From Anaerolineales bacterium (lineage in GTDB: Bacteria > Chloroflexota > Anaerolineae > Anaerolineales > Villigracilaceae), in the NCBI GenBank assembly GCA_030583925.1, contig CP129482.1, positions 2,790,001 through 2,854,000 of the forward strand: DNA of 64,000 nt, in the 5' to 3' direction. Shown in pieces: positions 16,620 through 26,518 of the stretch (position 1 is its first letter; each line of letters opens with the position of its first letter). The notes under the pieces were generated by a model. It saw nothing but the letters and a program-made list of their open reading frames with translations. It had not been told where the DNA came from and did not search any database. The position numbers and the translations under genes were made by a program.

Positions 16620-18695
16620 TTACCGACTAGCGGACTGCGCTTCATGCGACGGGGAAAGCGGGAGTGTGAAGTAGAAAGTTGACCCCTCCCCCTCGGCGCT
16701 CTCCACCCAGATCTTGCCGCCGTGAAATTCGATAATTCGTTTCGCCAGCGCAAGCCCCACGCCGGTCCCTTCGATGTTCGGGTTGAGCCGATTGAACAAT
16801 CCAAAAATCCGTTCGTGAAATTGCGGAGGGATGCCTATGCCGTTGTCGCGCACGTAGAGAGTCACAAACCCAGCGCGCACCGGAAGCGACTGTCCGATCT
16901 CGATCCGGGAATATTCCTGCCCGGCTGTGAATTTTGCGGCGTTATCTATCAGGTTTTGAAAGACTTCCAGCAAACGGTGATGATCCCCATATACGTTTGG
17001 CAACGGAGCCTCCACTATCACTTCGACGCCATGCTCTTCCAAGCGCCCATGCAGGGTTTCACGCGCCTCCCGTATTAATTGGTTGAGATCAACGTCAACC
17101 GACTCGTTCATCAACCGCCCAATACGCGAAAGTTCGAGCAAATCGTTCAGCAGATTGTGCATCCTATCGGTGGCTTCGCTGATACGTTGGAGATCGCTTT
17201 CGAACCGCGCTACATTCCCTGAGCGAGCGTCTTGCAAGAGAAAACCAAGAAAGCCTTTGATGGTGATGATCGGAGCCTTGAGGTCGTGAGACACGGTATA
17301 CGTGAACTGCTCCAGTTCGGCGTTCTTCGCCTCCAATTCACGGATGAGATTCTCGCGTTCCTGTTCGATGCGCTTCCGTTCAGTAATATCTTGCACCGCG
17401 CCGTAAATCCCGACTAGCTTATTTTCTTTTGAATCCCATACAGGATAAGCGTAGTTTCTCACCCAGCGGATTGAACCGTCCTTATGGATGGTACGCACTT
17501 CGGAAACGACTGCCTCGTTCTTGTGCAACTGCTCCATGTCATGAGCGTCTTTTTCGATGTCGTCAGGATGAATCGTGGATACCCACCCGCCGCGCGCGTT
17601 GAATTCCTCTACGGTGTAACCTGAAATATGCTCGAAGGCTCCTGCAACCCAATTGAGGATTATCTCGCCCTTCTCATTCTGCACATTGGAAAAAACATAG
17701 TCGGATGTGACCGATGAGATCAGCCGGTAACGCTCTTCGCTTAACCGGCGCGCTTCTTCCGTCAATTTTTTCTCGGTAATATCCTCCACCGTTCCCTCGA
17801 AGTAGGCTACTTCTCCAGAAGCGCCCCTGACCATGCGCGCATTGGATGAAGCCCAAATCACCGAGCCATCTTTTCGGCGATTTCTGGCGACGAATCCGGT
17901 TACCAAGCCGCCGTCATCGAGATCGCGCAAGAATCGTTCGCGGTCAGACGGGTCTACATATACCTGCTGAGAAATATTCGTGATTGAATCCAGCATATCC
18001 TGCGGAGAGTCGTAGCCATAGATCCGCGCCAGCGCGGAATTAACGCGTAGATATTTCCCTGCGGGCGTGCTTTGGTAAATACCAAAGACAGCGTTCTCCA
18101 CGATGGCGCGATGGTCTTCTTCGCTCTGACGTAACAACTTCTGACGCTCCGCTTCCATGCGATCGCGGTGATAGATCGAGACGAAGACCAACACAGCGCT
18201 GATGAGAAGCGCGGCAAATGGTCCAATGATAGATTCAATGTCCGCAAAAGCCATCGGCGCAACGACAGGCATGGACGCCACCAAAAGCAATTCTACGAAC
18301 GCGAATAACGCCGTAAGACCGAAAGGCAATAAAATTCCAGCGAGTATCAAGCCGGGGATCAGGAAGTAGATCGTAGTAATCGGCGCAGCAGATTCGCCGG
18401 AAACAATATTAGCGAAAATAACCATAGGGAACATTGCCATTGTTAACAACGCCGATACTTTGTAGTAGCCGGCGCGGTTGAAAGCATATGCTCCGAAAAG
18501 AAACAGATAGCCATACCAGGGAGGCATATAACCGGGCGTTGTAGCAAGATAAGCGCCATCCACCCCGAGGAAAACGACGATCATGACCAACAGGAAAATA
18601 TTCAACAGGCGCGAATTGCGCCGAATGGCAACTTCCTGCAGAAAACGAGGGGGGTCAATTAAAAAATGTTGAAGCCGTTTAAAAAATCGGCGCAT
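16620..18695 (-). CDS. Membrane PAS sensor histidine kinase (copy 1)
   Basis: 691 residues. About six membrane helices (residues 30-190), then two PAS/PAC domains (about 205-320 and 335-450; IEQERENLIRELEAKNAELE links them to the kinase core). The HisKA phospho-acceptor is His in YTVSHDLKAPIITIKG at about 475. HATPase boxes follow: N box LIDNAAKF, G1 DNGIGIP, G2 GTGVGLALAKRI. No receiver domain and no response regulator gene nearby, so the partner is unknown. It is 9 bases downstream of a paralogous kinase. Confidence 0.88.
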   Translation of the reverse strand: MRRFFKRLQHFLIDPPRFLQEVAIRRNSRLLNIFLLVMIVVFLGVDGAYLATTPGYMPPWYGYLFLFGAYAFNRAGYYKVSALLTMAMFPMVIFANIVSGESAAPITTIYFLIPGLILAGILLPFGLTALFAFVELLLVASMPVVAPMAFADIESIIGPFAALLISAVLVFVSIYHRDRMEAERQKLLRQSEEDHRAIVENAVFGIYQSTPAGKYLRVNSALARIYGYDSPQDMLDSITNISQQVYVDPSDRERFLRDLDDGGLVTGFVARNRRKDGSVIWASSNARMVRGASGEVAYFEGTVEDITEKKLTEEARRLSEERYRLISSVTSDYVFSNVQNEKGEIILNWVAGAFEHISGYTVEEFNARGGWVSTIHPDDIEKDAHDMEQLHKNEAVVSEVRTIHKDGSIRWVRNYAYPVWDSKENKLVGIYGAVQDITERKRIEQERENLIRELEAKNAELEQFTYTVSHDLKAPIITIKGFLGFLLQDARSGNVARFESDLQRISEATDRMHNLLNDLLELSRIGRLMNESVDVDLNQLIREARETLHGRLEEHGVEVIVEAPLPNVYGDHHRLLEVFQNLIDNAAKFTAGQEYSRIEIGQSLPVRAGFVTLYVRDNGIGIPPQFHERIFGLFNRLNPNIEGTGVGLALAKRIIEFHGGKIWVESAEGEGSTFYFTLPLSPSHEAQSASR

Positions 18696-18704
18696 TATGC
18701 GATC

Positions 18705-20771
18705 TCACATTTCAGATTCCAACCTGCTTTGAACAGAAGGAAGCGTAAAAAAGAATGTCGCGCCCTTTCCCAATTCGCTTTCGATCCACAACCTGCCGCC
18801 ATGAAATTCAGCGATCCGTCTGGCAAGCGCCAGCCCTACACCGGTCCCCTCGCTGTTCGGATTAAGTTTATTAAACAAGCCGAAAATATTTTCATGATAT
18901 TCCGGCGCGACTCCCATACCATTATCTCGCACAAATAGGATAGGTCTTTTTCCCTCGAACCCCTGCTGCCCAATCTCGATCAGCGGATCGGATTGATCGC
19001 CCATATATTTTGCGGCATTGTCAATCAGATTTTGCAACAACTCAAGCAGACGTTTACGGTCGCCTCGAACGACGGGGAGGCTGGGATTCACCAGCGTCCG
19101 CACTCCGCGCTCTTGCAGCCGCCCTTCTGTCAACTCGATCGCCTCTTTTGCAAGTTCTTCAAAGAGAATCTCCTGCGGAGGATTCATTACGCGTCCGACG
19201 CGTGAAAGCTCCAACAGGTCTTGTAATAATTCCTGCATTCGATATGCCGCAAGATAGATGCGTTCCACATCCTTGCGTAGGTTCTCCTCATTTCCTTGTT
19301 TAAGATCCTCCTCCAGATAGCCCAAGAACCCCACAATGGTCACAAGCGGCGATTTCAAATCATGCGACACGGTGTAGACAAAACGCTCCAATTCGGCATT
19401 CTTCGATTCGAGTTCACTGATCAATTTTTCACGTTCCGAGAACGCCCATTTGATCAGCGTAACATCCCGCACCATTGACAACACCGTATCGGTCTCGGTG
19501 GCAATGAGGCGGGCTTCGAAGGTCCTAATCTCGCCGTCTTGTTCCAGTTGATATTCAAAGGCTTGCACTTGTCGCGACTCCAACGTGCGCCGGATGGCGA
19601 ATGCCGTCTGCTCGGCGATAAATGGAAGCGCCTCGGCGACGGTCTTTCCAATAAACTCCTCCGGCGGCATGATCGGGCGCATGGACATGGATGGCAGGAA
19701 TTGCAACATAACGCCGTTTGGATTCAACTCAAACATCATATCTGGAATTGCCTCGAACATGGCGCGTATGCGGGCTTCGCTTCGGAAGAGCGCCTCTTGC
19801 GCCTGTTTCTGGCTGGTTACATCGTGAAAGATGGAAAGGATCGCCGACCTGCCGCCAAACTCAACGACTTCATAATACGCCGTGGCGATCTTTCTTTCTC
19901 CATCGTCGCGCGTAAATTCATACGCAGGGTCGTGCAACGCGCCTTGTTTAAGTAAATTATCTACAAACGCTTGCCGACTGGCTTCGTCCTCCCAGATCCC
20001 CAATTCAACGGTTGTATGATCGAGGGAACGATGAGGGGCAAATCCCGTCAACTTCCAATACGCCTCGTTTGCGTCGAGCAGGCGACCATCCTCGAGATTC
20101 GAGATGGCGATGGCAATCGGGCTGGCATGAAAGATCCTGCGAAACCGCTCCTCGCCCGCGCGCAACGCTTGTTCCGCCTGCAACCTTTCATGGAAATCCT
20201 CTTGTATTTTTTCCAGCGCTTGGCGCAAGACGTTGATCAGCAAGAAGATAAGCACAGCCAGAAATAGGAAAATCGTCGTCAAATCCCTTGCGCGGCTCAA
20301 AGGAGAATCAAGCGTCGGGACCAAATATCCACGCGTCTCAGCGATCGTAAGCCCCCAAATGGAAACAATACTAAGGATGGAGAAGAAAATAGAAACTCGC
20401 CAGGTCGTTAGTAGAGCGGCGGCAAGGATCACCACCATATACACAAAAACCGACAGATCATACACACCGCCGGCAATCCACGCGCCATACGTCATCGCGC
20501 CCCAAAATGAGGCTAAGGTTATGAACGCGACCACATTCACATGCCCTGATCGCAGTATAAAGAGCAAAACTAATTGTTCAACCAACAAGCCGATTAGGAC
20601 AGCGCTACGCGCATTGGGTATCCACCCTCCCTGAGAAACATCAAAAAGCAAGACAAGCCCAACAATGACAATAGTCGCCCGCATGACCCAATGCAACAAA
20701 CGCGCAGTCAATTCACTTCGATCTGCCTCAAATAAAGGTTTGAACGTATTGCGAATCGAGTTCAGGTTCAC
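18705..20771 (-). CDS. Membrane PAS sensor histidine kinase (copy 2)
   Basis: 688 residues, same plan as its neighbour. Five to six membrane helices (about 28-185), two PAS domains (about 205-325 and 330-440), HisKA with FVYTVSHDLKSPLVTIVGFLG, and HATPase with LIDNAAKYM, DNGMGVAPEYHENIFGLF and EGTGVGLALARRI. The kinase cores of the two proteins are strongly alike while the sensor halves differ, which fits a tandem duplication followed by sensor change. It is the first gene of the pair; signal unknown. Confidence 0.88.
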   Translation of the reverse strand: MNLNSIRNTFKPLFEADRSELTARLLHWVMRATIVIVGLVLLFDVSQGGWIPNARSAVLIGLLVEQLVLLFILRSGHVNVVAFITLASFWGAMTYGAWIAGGVYDLSVFVYMVVILAAALLTTWRVSIFFSILSIVSIWGLTIAETRGYLVPTLDSPLSRARDLTTIFLFLAVLIFLLINVLRQALEKIQEDFHERLQAEQALRAGEERFRRIFHASPIAIAISNLEDGRLLDANEAYWKLTGFAPHRSLDHTTVELGIWEDEASRQAFVDNLLKQGALHDPAYEFTRDDGERKIATAYYEVVEFGGRSAILSIFHDVTSQKQAQEALFRSEARIRAMFEAIPDMMFELNPNGVMLQFLPSMSMRPIMPPEEFIGKTVAEALPFIAEQTAFAIRRTLESRQVQAFEYQLEQDGEIRTFEARLIATETDTVLSMVRDVTLIKWAFSEREKLISELESKNAELERFVYTVSHDLKSPLVTIVGFLGYLEEDLKQGNEENLRKDVERIYLAAYRMQELLQDLLELSRVGRVMNPPQEILFEELAKEAIELTEGRLQERGVRTLVNPSLPVVRGDRKRLLELLQNLIDNAAKYMGDQSDPLIEIGQQGFEGKRPILFVRDNGMGVAPEYHENIFGLFNKLNPNSEGTGVGLALARRIAEFHGGRLWIESELGKGATFFFTLPSVQSRLESEM

Positions 20772-20878
20772 GCGGCACGTCCCTCAGCGAGGAGTATAAC
20801 ACGCAGAATCTCCACATTGACCCGCCCTACTTCATGGGCGCGTAGGTGCAAACGCAAAGGCGATCGCATCCATTACCC

Positions 20879-21775
20879 CTACCCGTCTCCTACCGAGAGA
20901 GGAGTCACGGTCGCACGCCTTGCGAAATAACTTTCCGCCCAGAAGATAACGAGCGCCAGCCATACGATCCCAAAACCGATCAAGCGAGAATGATCGAATG
21001 CCTCTTTGTAGACGAAGACTCCGATAAGGAATTGTATCGTCGGCGCGAGGTATTGCAGGATACCGATCGTAGACAGTGGGATCTGCCGAGCGGCTGAAGC
21101 AAACAACAACAGCGGAATGGTCGTCACGATTCCCGCGCCGATCATCAACAGATCCGCTGTGACGCCTGAGTGCAGGAACGCGCCGGTATGGTCAACTTCC
21201 GCCCAACCAAGATAAACCAATGCGGGTAAAAAGAGAATGCCTGTTTCGAGCGTCAACCCATACAGCGAACCGAGCGGCGCGAGTTTTTTCACCAGTCCAT
21301 AAAACCCAAACGAGAATGCCAATGAGAGCGCGATCCACGGGAGCCGCCCATAGGCAAATGTAAGATACGCTACGCCGAGCGCGGCAAGGATAACGGGAAC
21401 CCATTGCATGGCGCGTAACCGCTCGCGTAAAAAGAACACGCCCATCAAAACGCTTAACAATGGATTGATGAAATAGCCGAGACTGGTCTCGACGATGAAG
21501 CCCGCATTCACCGCCCATACATACATCAGCCAGTTGATGCCGATCAGCAGTGCAGCAACCGCATAGATACGGACAGTACGCGCGTCCAACGCGGCGCGAA
21601 AATCGTCCCACTGTTTTGTGACCCAGATCATTGCGAGCAGTAACAAAAACGACCAGCCAATGCGATGCCCAAGTAACTGAGGAGCCGGTACGCCCTGCAA
21701 CAATTTCCAGTAAATCGGGAAAAATCCCCACAACGCGTACGCGACAATACCGTAGAAAACGCCTTTATTGTTCAT
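20879..21775 (-). CDS. rarD: EamA-family transporter RarD
   Basis: 298 residues with ten membrane helices in two EamA repeats. The N-terminus MNNKGVFYGIVAYALWGFFP and WKLLQGVPAPQLLGHRIGWS match RarD, a predicted drug/metabolite exporter (chloramphenicol-resistance-associated in Pseudomonas). ATG 21775 is chosen because further upstream in-frame sequence runs into the leucine dehydrogenase gene. It follows leucine dehydrogenase on the same strand by 17 bases, so both are probably co-transcribed, perhaps for amino-acid export or use. Confidence 0.85.
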   Translation of the reverse strand: MNNKGVFYGIVAYALWGFFPIYWKLLQGVPAPQLLGHRIGWSFLLLLAMIWVTKQWDDFRAALDARTVRIYAVAALLIGINWLMYVWAVNAGFIVETSLGYFINPLLSVLMGVFFLRERLRAMQWVPVILAALGVAYLTFAYGRLPWIALSLAFSFGFYGLVKKLAPLGSLYGLTLETGILFLPALVYLGWAEVDHTGAFLHSGVTADLLMIGAGIVTTIPLLLFASAARQIPLSTIGILQYLAPTIQFLIGVFVYKEAFDHSRLIGFGIVWLALVIFWAESYFARRATVTPLSVGDG

Positions 21776-21792
21776 CCATCTCCAAGTTGAAT

Positions 21793-22863
21793 TTACGAAT
21801 GGCTTTTGATAACCCCAGATTTCAATCGGTCCTGAGCCATTTGGTGAGCGGCGCGCACCTCCGAAACTCCCTCTGTGCGGGCAAGCGCCAGCATCTTTTT
21901 GACGGTATGGAAAATCTGCCCAGCCTGCGCCATAGCTTTTTCCTCGTTGTAGCCATGTAATTCGTGCGCAACGTTGATGAGTCCTCCGGCGTTGATGACA
22001 TAATCCACAGCATACACTATGCCGCTCTGATAAAGCGCCTCGCCGTGACGATCGTCCTCCAATTGATTGTTGGCGCTGCCAGCGATAATCTTGCATTTCA
22101 AACGCGGGAGCGTTTGATCGTTGATCACACCACCGAGCGCGCAAGGGGCGAAGATATCACACTCGACGTCATAGATCGCCTCGGGTTGGACGATTTCAAC
22201 GCCGAATTGTTCCGCCGCCTGACGACAATTTTCCGAACGGATATCAGTGGCTTTAACCAATGCGCCCTCTAGAACCAGTCGCGACGCAAGGCTCATCCCT
22301 ACTTTTCCCAGACCTTGAATGCTCACGCGCACGCCTTTAAAACTATCGGTGCGCAAGGTCTCTTGGACCACCGCATGGAGTCCTTGCATCACGCCGAACG
22401 CAGTCACCGGTGACGGATCGCCGCTTCCGCCAACTTCAGGCGGCAAGCCTGCTACATGCTTTGTCTCACCCCGAACGGTCAAAATATCGGATGTGGTCGT
22501 TCCCACATCCTCCGCTGCGATGTATCGTCCGCCCATCCGTTCCACCATGACGCCGAACGCTTTCAGCCGCGCCGCGCGCACTTGTGGATCCTGCTCTTTC
22601 CCGTCTGCCATGATGACCGATTTGCCGCCTCCTAAATGCAAACCGGCAACTGCCGCTTTATAGGTCATACCTTCCGACAATCGAAGCACGTCTAACATGG
22701 CGGCTTCGCTATTCTCGTAACGCCACAAACGCGTCCCTCCCAAACTAGGACCCAGCGTCGTATTGTGAACCGCGATCAGCGCGCGTAGTCCGCTTTCGCG
22801 ATCGTGATATGTGACCAATTCTTCATGTCCGTGCTCCGCCATGTAATTCGTAACATCAAGCAT
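21793..22863 (-). CDS. Leucine (branched-chain amino acid) dehydrogenase
   Basis: 356 residues of the Glu/Leu/Phe/Val dehydrogenase family, which oxidatively deaminate amino acids to 2-oxo acids with NAD. The catalytic lysine is in GLHLGGGKSVIM and the substrate-site segment is LGPSLGGTRLWRY. The Rossmann nucleotide loop is IQGLGKVGMSLASRL. AEDVGTTTSDI and CDIFAPCALGGVIND are also family blocks. Length and motifs fit leucine dehydrogenase better than glutamate dehydrogenase. The DUF2203 gene lies 29 bases upstream. Confidence 0.88.
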   Translation of the reverse strand: MLDVTNYMAEHGHEELVTYHDRESGLRALIAVHNTTLGPSLGGTRLWRYENSEAAMLDVLRLSEGMTYKAAVAGLHLGGGKSVIMADGKEQDPQVRAARLKAFGVMVERMGGRYIAAEDVGTTTSDILTVRGETKHVAGLPPEVGGSGDPSPVTAFGVMQGLHAVVQETLRTDSFKGVRVSIQGLGKVGMSLASRLVLEGALVKATDIRSENCRQAAEQFGVEIVQPEAIYDVECDIFAPCALGGVINDQTLPRLKCKIIAGSANNQLEDDRHGEALYQSGIVYAVDYVINAGGLINVAHELHGYNEEKAMAQAGQIFHTVKKMLALARTEGVSEVRAAHQMAQDRLKSGVIKSHS

Positions 22864-22892
22864 TGGAACTCCTTTTTTTATCTGTCAGGCTT

Positions 22893-23276
22893 TCAAAATA
22901 AGGCTATCGGCTGTCTACCCGCGTATCCCGCGTCCACTTCATGCCAAAAGGCAATATCTCCCTCGCCGTGTTGCCAACACAAATATACCTCACGCCCAGC
23001 CTTCATCGCGGAGAAATCCAGCAAACCGATATTGATGTTCTTGATCTGCACGCCGGTATCCAGAATCTGATGAAGCAACGCATCGAACTTCTCGAATTCC
23101 ACAACCATTTTACTCAACACCGGGTTACCGCCATTCCCCGCAGACTTTTCCACGACAGCCCAAATCTCAGGTTGGTTGTCGAGAATCCGCTCACGGATCA
23201 GCATCACTTCATCCATGATCGGACGGATGACCTTCAAGGCTTCGTTGGCTTCGGCGAGGGTGAAAAACTTGGGCAT
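22893..23276 (-). CDS. DUF2203 family protein
   Basis: 127 residues. FFTLAEANEALKVIRPIMDEV at the N-terminus and the C-terminal INIGLLDFSAMKAGREVYLCWQ with GEGDIAFWHEVDAGYAGRQPI are the DUF2203 family pattern. No function is known. It is soluble, has no signal peptide, and sits upstream of leucine dehydrogenase on the same strand. Confidence 0.8.
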   Translation of the reverse strand: MPKFFTLAEANEALKVIRPIMDEVMLIRERILDNQPEIWAVVEKSAGNGGNPVLSKMVVEFEKFDALLHQILDTGVQIKNINIGLLDFSAMKAGREVYLCWQHGEGDIAFWHEVDAGYAGRQPIALF

Positions 23277-23290
23277 GGAGGTAGTATAAC

Positions 23291-23352
23291 GTAAACAGGT
23301 ACACAGGTAAACAAGCGGCGCCTGTCTACGTGTGTACCTGTCTACTGGTTTC
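23291..23352. repeat. Second GTAAACAG octamer repeat, imperfect palindrome
   Basis: Plus-strand units GTAAACAG, GTACACAG, GTAAACAAG (23291-23315) face their reverse vocabulary CCTGTCTAC, GTGTGTAC, CTGTCTAC (23321-23345). Arms are about 26 bases with a few mismatches. The repeat runs into the 3' end of copA: the copA stop codon TAG is formed by the repeat word AGGTAG. Same family as 2481-2640. Confidence 0.7.
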
Positions 23353-25806
23353 CTACCTGTACGCCTTCAAGCGCAAACTATTCGTCACCACGAAGACGCT
23401 GCTGAACGCCATCGCGCCTGCGGCGAGCATCGGGTTCAACCAACCGAGCGCGGCGGCGGGAATCAGAATCACGTTGTAGAAAAACGCCCAGAACAAATTT
23501 TGTTTGATCGTTGCTAGCGTCTTGCGCGAAAGAGAAATTGCGCGCGCCACGCCGCGCAGGTCACCGCTCATCAACGTCACGGGTGCGGCGGCAATCGCAA
23601 CGTCGGTTCCCGTGCCGATCGCGATGCCGACATCCGCTTGCGCGAGCGCGGGGGCATCGTTAATTCCGTCGCCGACCATCGCAATTACATTTATGATTTT
23701 CGATTGGCGATTTTCGATTGGCGTTTGTTGGAGTTTTTTGACTTCGGAGGTTTTACCCTCGGGCAACACTTCGGCGAGAACTAGAGCCTGCCCTGAGCTT
23801 GTCGAAGGGTCAATGCCAACTTGTTTCGCAATCGCCTCGGCGGTTTTTTGGTTATCGCCCGTGATCATCGCAACCTTCAAGCCCATGCGATGCAGTTCAT
23901 CAATCGCCGCTTTTGAATTTTCCTTCAACGTGTCTGCAACCGCGATCACGCCAGCCACACTACCATCAACCGCAACCAGCATCGCCGTCTTCGCTTCGGA
24001 TTGTAAACGCGCCACTTCGGATTCGAGTCCGTTCAGGGAAAAGTTCCGCGCGTTCATCATGCGGATATTGCCTACGGCAACGCTTCTTCCCTCGACTTCA
24101 GCCTGCACGCCATGACCTGGCTCAGCCGCAAACCCGACTGGCTCCGCCAAACCCAAGCCGCGACTTGTTGCTTCCGCCCAAATGGCTTCGCCAAGAGGAT
24201 GTTCGCTTCCTTTTTCGACGGATGCGGCGAGGCGCAGTAGTTCATCATGCGTAATTGGTAATTGGTGATTGGTAATTATGTCAGTGACAGCAGGTTGACC
24301 CTTCGTGATCGTCCCTGTTTTATCGAGCACGACAACGTTCACGTTGCCCGCGCGTTCGAGGGCTTCGCTGTTTTTGAACAGCACGCCCAACTCCGCGCCT
24401 TTGCCTGTCCCAACCATCACCGCTGTCGGTGTGGCGAGTCCCATCGCGCAGGGACAGGCGATCACGAGAACTGCTACCATGTTAATCAACGCGCGCGTCA
24501 GGTCGCCCGCGTCGCCGATGAAATACCAGCCCGCGAAAGTCAACAGCGCGATGCCGATGACGATCGGTACAAACACAGCAGACACCTGATCTGCCAATTT
24601 TTGAATCGGCGCTTTGCTTCCCTGCGCGTCTTCGACCAGTTTGATGATCTGCGCGAGCGCGGTCTCTTTGCCGACCTTTGTCGCTTCGAATTTCAACGAG
24701 CCGAGTTTGTTCAACGTCGCGCCGACGACCGCGTCGCCTTGTTTCTTTTCAACGGGAAGCGATTCGCCCGTGAGCATGGATTCGTCCACGCTGGATTTGC
24801 CTTCGATCACCACGCCGTCGACGGGAATCGTTTCGCCAGGCTTGACGAGCACGATGTCCCCGACGCGCACGTCGTCAATGGAAACTGAAGCCTCCTCCCC
24901 GTCGCGGATGACGCGGGCGGTTTTGGCGCGGAGTCCCATCAATTTTTTGATCGCCTCCGAGGTGCGTCCCTTTGCGCGCGCTTCCAAATATTTGCCGAGT
25001 CGAATCAACGTGATGATGACTGCCGCAGTTTCAAAGTAGACATGACCCGAGATGATCCCGAATGTGATGAATATTGAGTAAATGTATGCGACGGAGGAAC
25101 CCATGGCGATGAGCACGTCCATGTTGGCGGAGCCGTTGCGGAGCGATTTGTACGCGCCGACATAATATTGCCAGCCGACGTAAAACTGCACAGGCGCTGC
25201 GACGAGCATCATTGCGAAGTTGACCCACGCGTCGTGCGCCCAATGCCCGAGGAGGTTGAAGTCGCGCAGCATTGAAAAAACGAACAACGGCGCGGTGAAA
25301 AGCAAGCCGATGATAAACAAGCGGCGTTGCTCGTTGATCTCGTGTTCGCGCGCAATGGCTTCCGCGTCTTCCGCCTCGCCGCCGAGTTCGACCGCCTCAA
25401 AGCCCGCGTCGGCAACGGCGCGGCGCAATTCGGCTTGCGCGACGATGGTCGGCACATAGGTCACGCGCGCTTTTTCGCTGGCGTAATTCACCTGCGCTTC
25501 GAGTACGCCGTCGAGTTTGAGCAATGCCTTTTCGAGTCGGCGCGCGTCGTTATCGTCGGCGAGGCGCTTGATGATGAGTTCCGCTTCGCCTGTGGCGACG
25601 CCATAACCCGCGCGTTGGACGCGCGCGATCATGTCAGTCAGCCCGAGCTTGGCGGAGTCAAAATCAACCGTGGCGCGTTCGGACGAAAGATTGACGACGG
25701 CTGAGTTCACGCCATCGAGTTTCTTCAAATTGCGTTCCACCGTGGCGACGCAGTTGGCGCAGGTCATGCCTGTGATGGGGAGAGTGAGTTGTTTGGTGTC
25801 GGACAT
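23353..25806 (-). CDS. copA: Copper-exporting P1B-type ATPase
   Basis: 817 residues. N-terminal metal domain GMTCANC (Cys 16 and 19); a second HMA-like domain (about 75-145) has lost its CxxC. Eight membrane helices include the ion-site motif CPC in [14 protein letters not shown]. Actuator motif is LTGESLP, phosphorylation site DKTGTIT, ATP-binding SEHPLGEA, and hinge [14 protein letters not shown]. It pumps Cu(I) out of the cytoplasm. Three extra segments in the ATP-binding/P region ([30 protein letters not shown]) are encoded by repeats at 24251-24278, 23786-23811 and 23695-23722; all keep the frame. Last gene of the csoR operon. Confidence 0.95.
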   Translation of the reverse strand: MSDTKQLTLPITGMTCANCVATVERNLKKLDGVNSAVVNLSSERATVDFDSAKLGLTDMIARVQRAGYGVATGEAELIIKRLADDNDARRLEKALLKLDGVLEAQVNYASEKARVTYVPTIVAQAELRRAVADAGFEAVELGGEAEDAEAIAREHEINEQRRLFIIGLLFTAPLFVFSMLRDFNLLGHWAHDAWVNFAMMLVAAPVQFYVGWQYYVGAYKSLRNGSANMDVLIAMGSSVAYIYSIFITFGIISGHVYFETAAVIITLIRLGKYLEARAKGRTSEAIKKLMGLRAKTARVIRDGEEASVSIDDVRVGDIVLVKPGETIPVDGVVIEGKSSVDESMLTGESLPVEKKQGDAVVGATLNKLGSLKFEATKVGKETALAQIIKLVEDAQGSKAPIQKLADQVSAVFVPIVIGIALLTFAGWYFIGDAGDLTRALINMVAVLVIACPCAMGLATPTAVMVGTGKGAELGVLFKNSEALERAGNVNVVVLDKTGTITKGQPAVTDIITNHQLPITHDELLRLAASVEKGSEHPLGEAIWAEATSRGLGLAEPVGFAAEPGHGVQAEVEGRSVAVGNIRMMNARNFSLNGLESEVARLQSEAKTAMLVAVDGSVAGVIAVADTLKENSKAAIDELHRMGLKVAMITGDNQKTAEAIAKQVGIDPSTSSGQALVLAEVLPEGKTSEVKKLQQTPIENRQSKIINVIAMVGDGINDAPALAQADVGIAIGTGTDVAIAAAPVTLMSGDLRGVARAISLSRKTLATIKQNLFWAFFYNVILIPAAALGWLNPMLAAGAMAFSSVFVVTNSLRLKAYR
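23695..23722. repeat. Tandem 14-mer in copA (two heptamer pairs)
   Basis: GATTTTCGATTGGC occurs twice head to tail (23695-23708, 23709-23722). Each copy is itself two related heptamers, GATTTTC and GATTGGC. It encodes the [10 protein letters not shown] segment just before the hinge motif of CopA. Confidence 0.75.
23786..23811. repeat. REP-like insert in copA (CCCTGAGCTTGTCGAAGGG)
   Basis: The word CCCTGAGCTTGTCGAAGGG at 23791-23809 is a dispersed repeat type seen in many genomes. In the copA frame it gives DPSTSSGQA, nine residues between GID and [10 protein letters not shown] where family members normally run straight through. Confidence 0.7.
24251..24278. repeat. Heptamer repeat TAATTGG/TGATTGG in copA
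   Basis: About three and a half units of TAATTGG (one copy TGATTGG) lie in the copA coding region. They encode TNHQLPIT on the copA strand, in the variable loop of the nucleotide-binding domain shortly before [20 protein letters not shown]. Confidence 0.75.
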
Positions 25807-25829
25807 TCACAACCTTATTCGATAGGTTT

Positions 25830-26048
25830 TTATAACGTGATCAACCCCTCGACGGGATAATCAATTTCAGACAGTAAGGCTTTGATGCTTTGCTCGCTGG
25901 CTGGCGCGTCGAATGTAATTTCAACTTTCTTCGTGTTCAAATCGGCTTTCACTGCCTGCACGCCTTGCAATTCGCCCACTTCCATTTCGATGGTATGAGT
26001 GCAATGGTCGCAGTGCATCGCGGGGACGGAATAAGTAACAGTGGTCAT
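25830..26048 (-). CDS. copZ: Copper chaperone, single HMA domain
   Basis: 72 residues. One heavy-metal-associated domain with the metal motif MHCDHC at about residues 11-16 and the ferredoxin-like beta-alpha-beta pattern. It would carry Cu(I) to CopA, whose gene starts 23 bases downstream. Same operon as csoR and the cupredoxin. Length is typical of CopZ. Confidence 0.88.
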   Translation of the reverse strand: MTTVTYSVPAMHCDHCTHTIEMEVGELQGVQAVKADLNTKKVEITFDAPASEQSIKALLSEIDYPVEGLITL

Positions 26049-26072
26049 GGCTTTTCTCCTTGTAATTGAGTG

Positions 26073-26495
26073 TTATTGATCAGAGGCAATGACGGTCAAT
26101 TTTCCCATCATGCCGGCTTCTTTATGCCCGGGAACCGAGCAGAAGAATTCATATTCTCCCGCTTCCGTTGGCGTAAACGTGACTGTGCTGACGCCGTTCG
26201 GCTGGGTGGCGACATGCAAATCCAACTCCATCGCACCCATATCGTGGCTCATCCCTTCTTCATGCCCCATGGACACGTCGCTCACGCTAATCTTTTGAAT
26301 GCCGAAGTCGTGCTCCACCACCCCGCTGTTCGTGATAGTCAAGGTCACCGGTTTGCCAAGCGGCACAGTGATCGTATCCGGGCTGAACAAAAAATCGGTT
26401 TCTTCCACGGTAACTTCAGTAGCTGGAGCTGACAATCCGCCGCAAGCGGTTAACAAAAAAACAACCGATACAAGAAGGAATAGCTTTTTCAACAT
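26073..26495 (-). CDS. Cupredoxin-domain lipoprotein
   Basis: 140 residues. Lipobox FLLTAC-G at about 12-18. The cupredoxin fold shows type I copper ligands: His in GVVEHDFG and the C-terminal C-x4-H-x4-M pattern in FFCSVPGHKEAGMMG. A His/Met-rich loop (MGHEEGMSHDMG) may bind extra copper. It is probably tethered outside the cytoplasmic membrane and either stores copper or shuttles electrons to haem proteins such as those encoded at 30408-33607. Lies between csoR and copZ. Confidence 0.85.
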   Translation of the reverse strand: MLKKLFLLVSVVFLLTACGGLSAPATEVTVEETDFLFSPDTITVPLGKPVTLTITNSGVVEHDFGIQKISVSDVSMGHEEGMSHDMGAMELDLHVATQPNGVSTVTFTPTEAGEYEFFCSVPGHKEAGMMGKLTVIASDQ

Positions 26496-26518
26496 GGGTT
26501 GGTTACCTTGGAGTCAGT

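Noticed and set aside
18696-18704. Response regulator partner for the tandem kinases
   Set aside because: No gene fits in the 9-base gap and none is found within several kilobases on either side.
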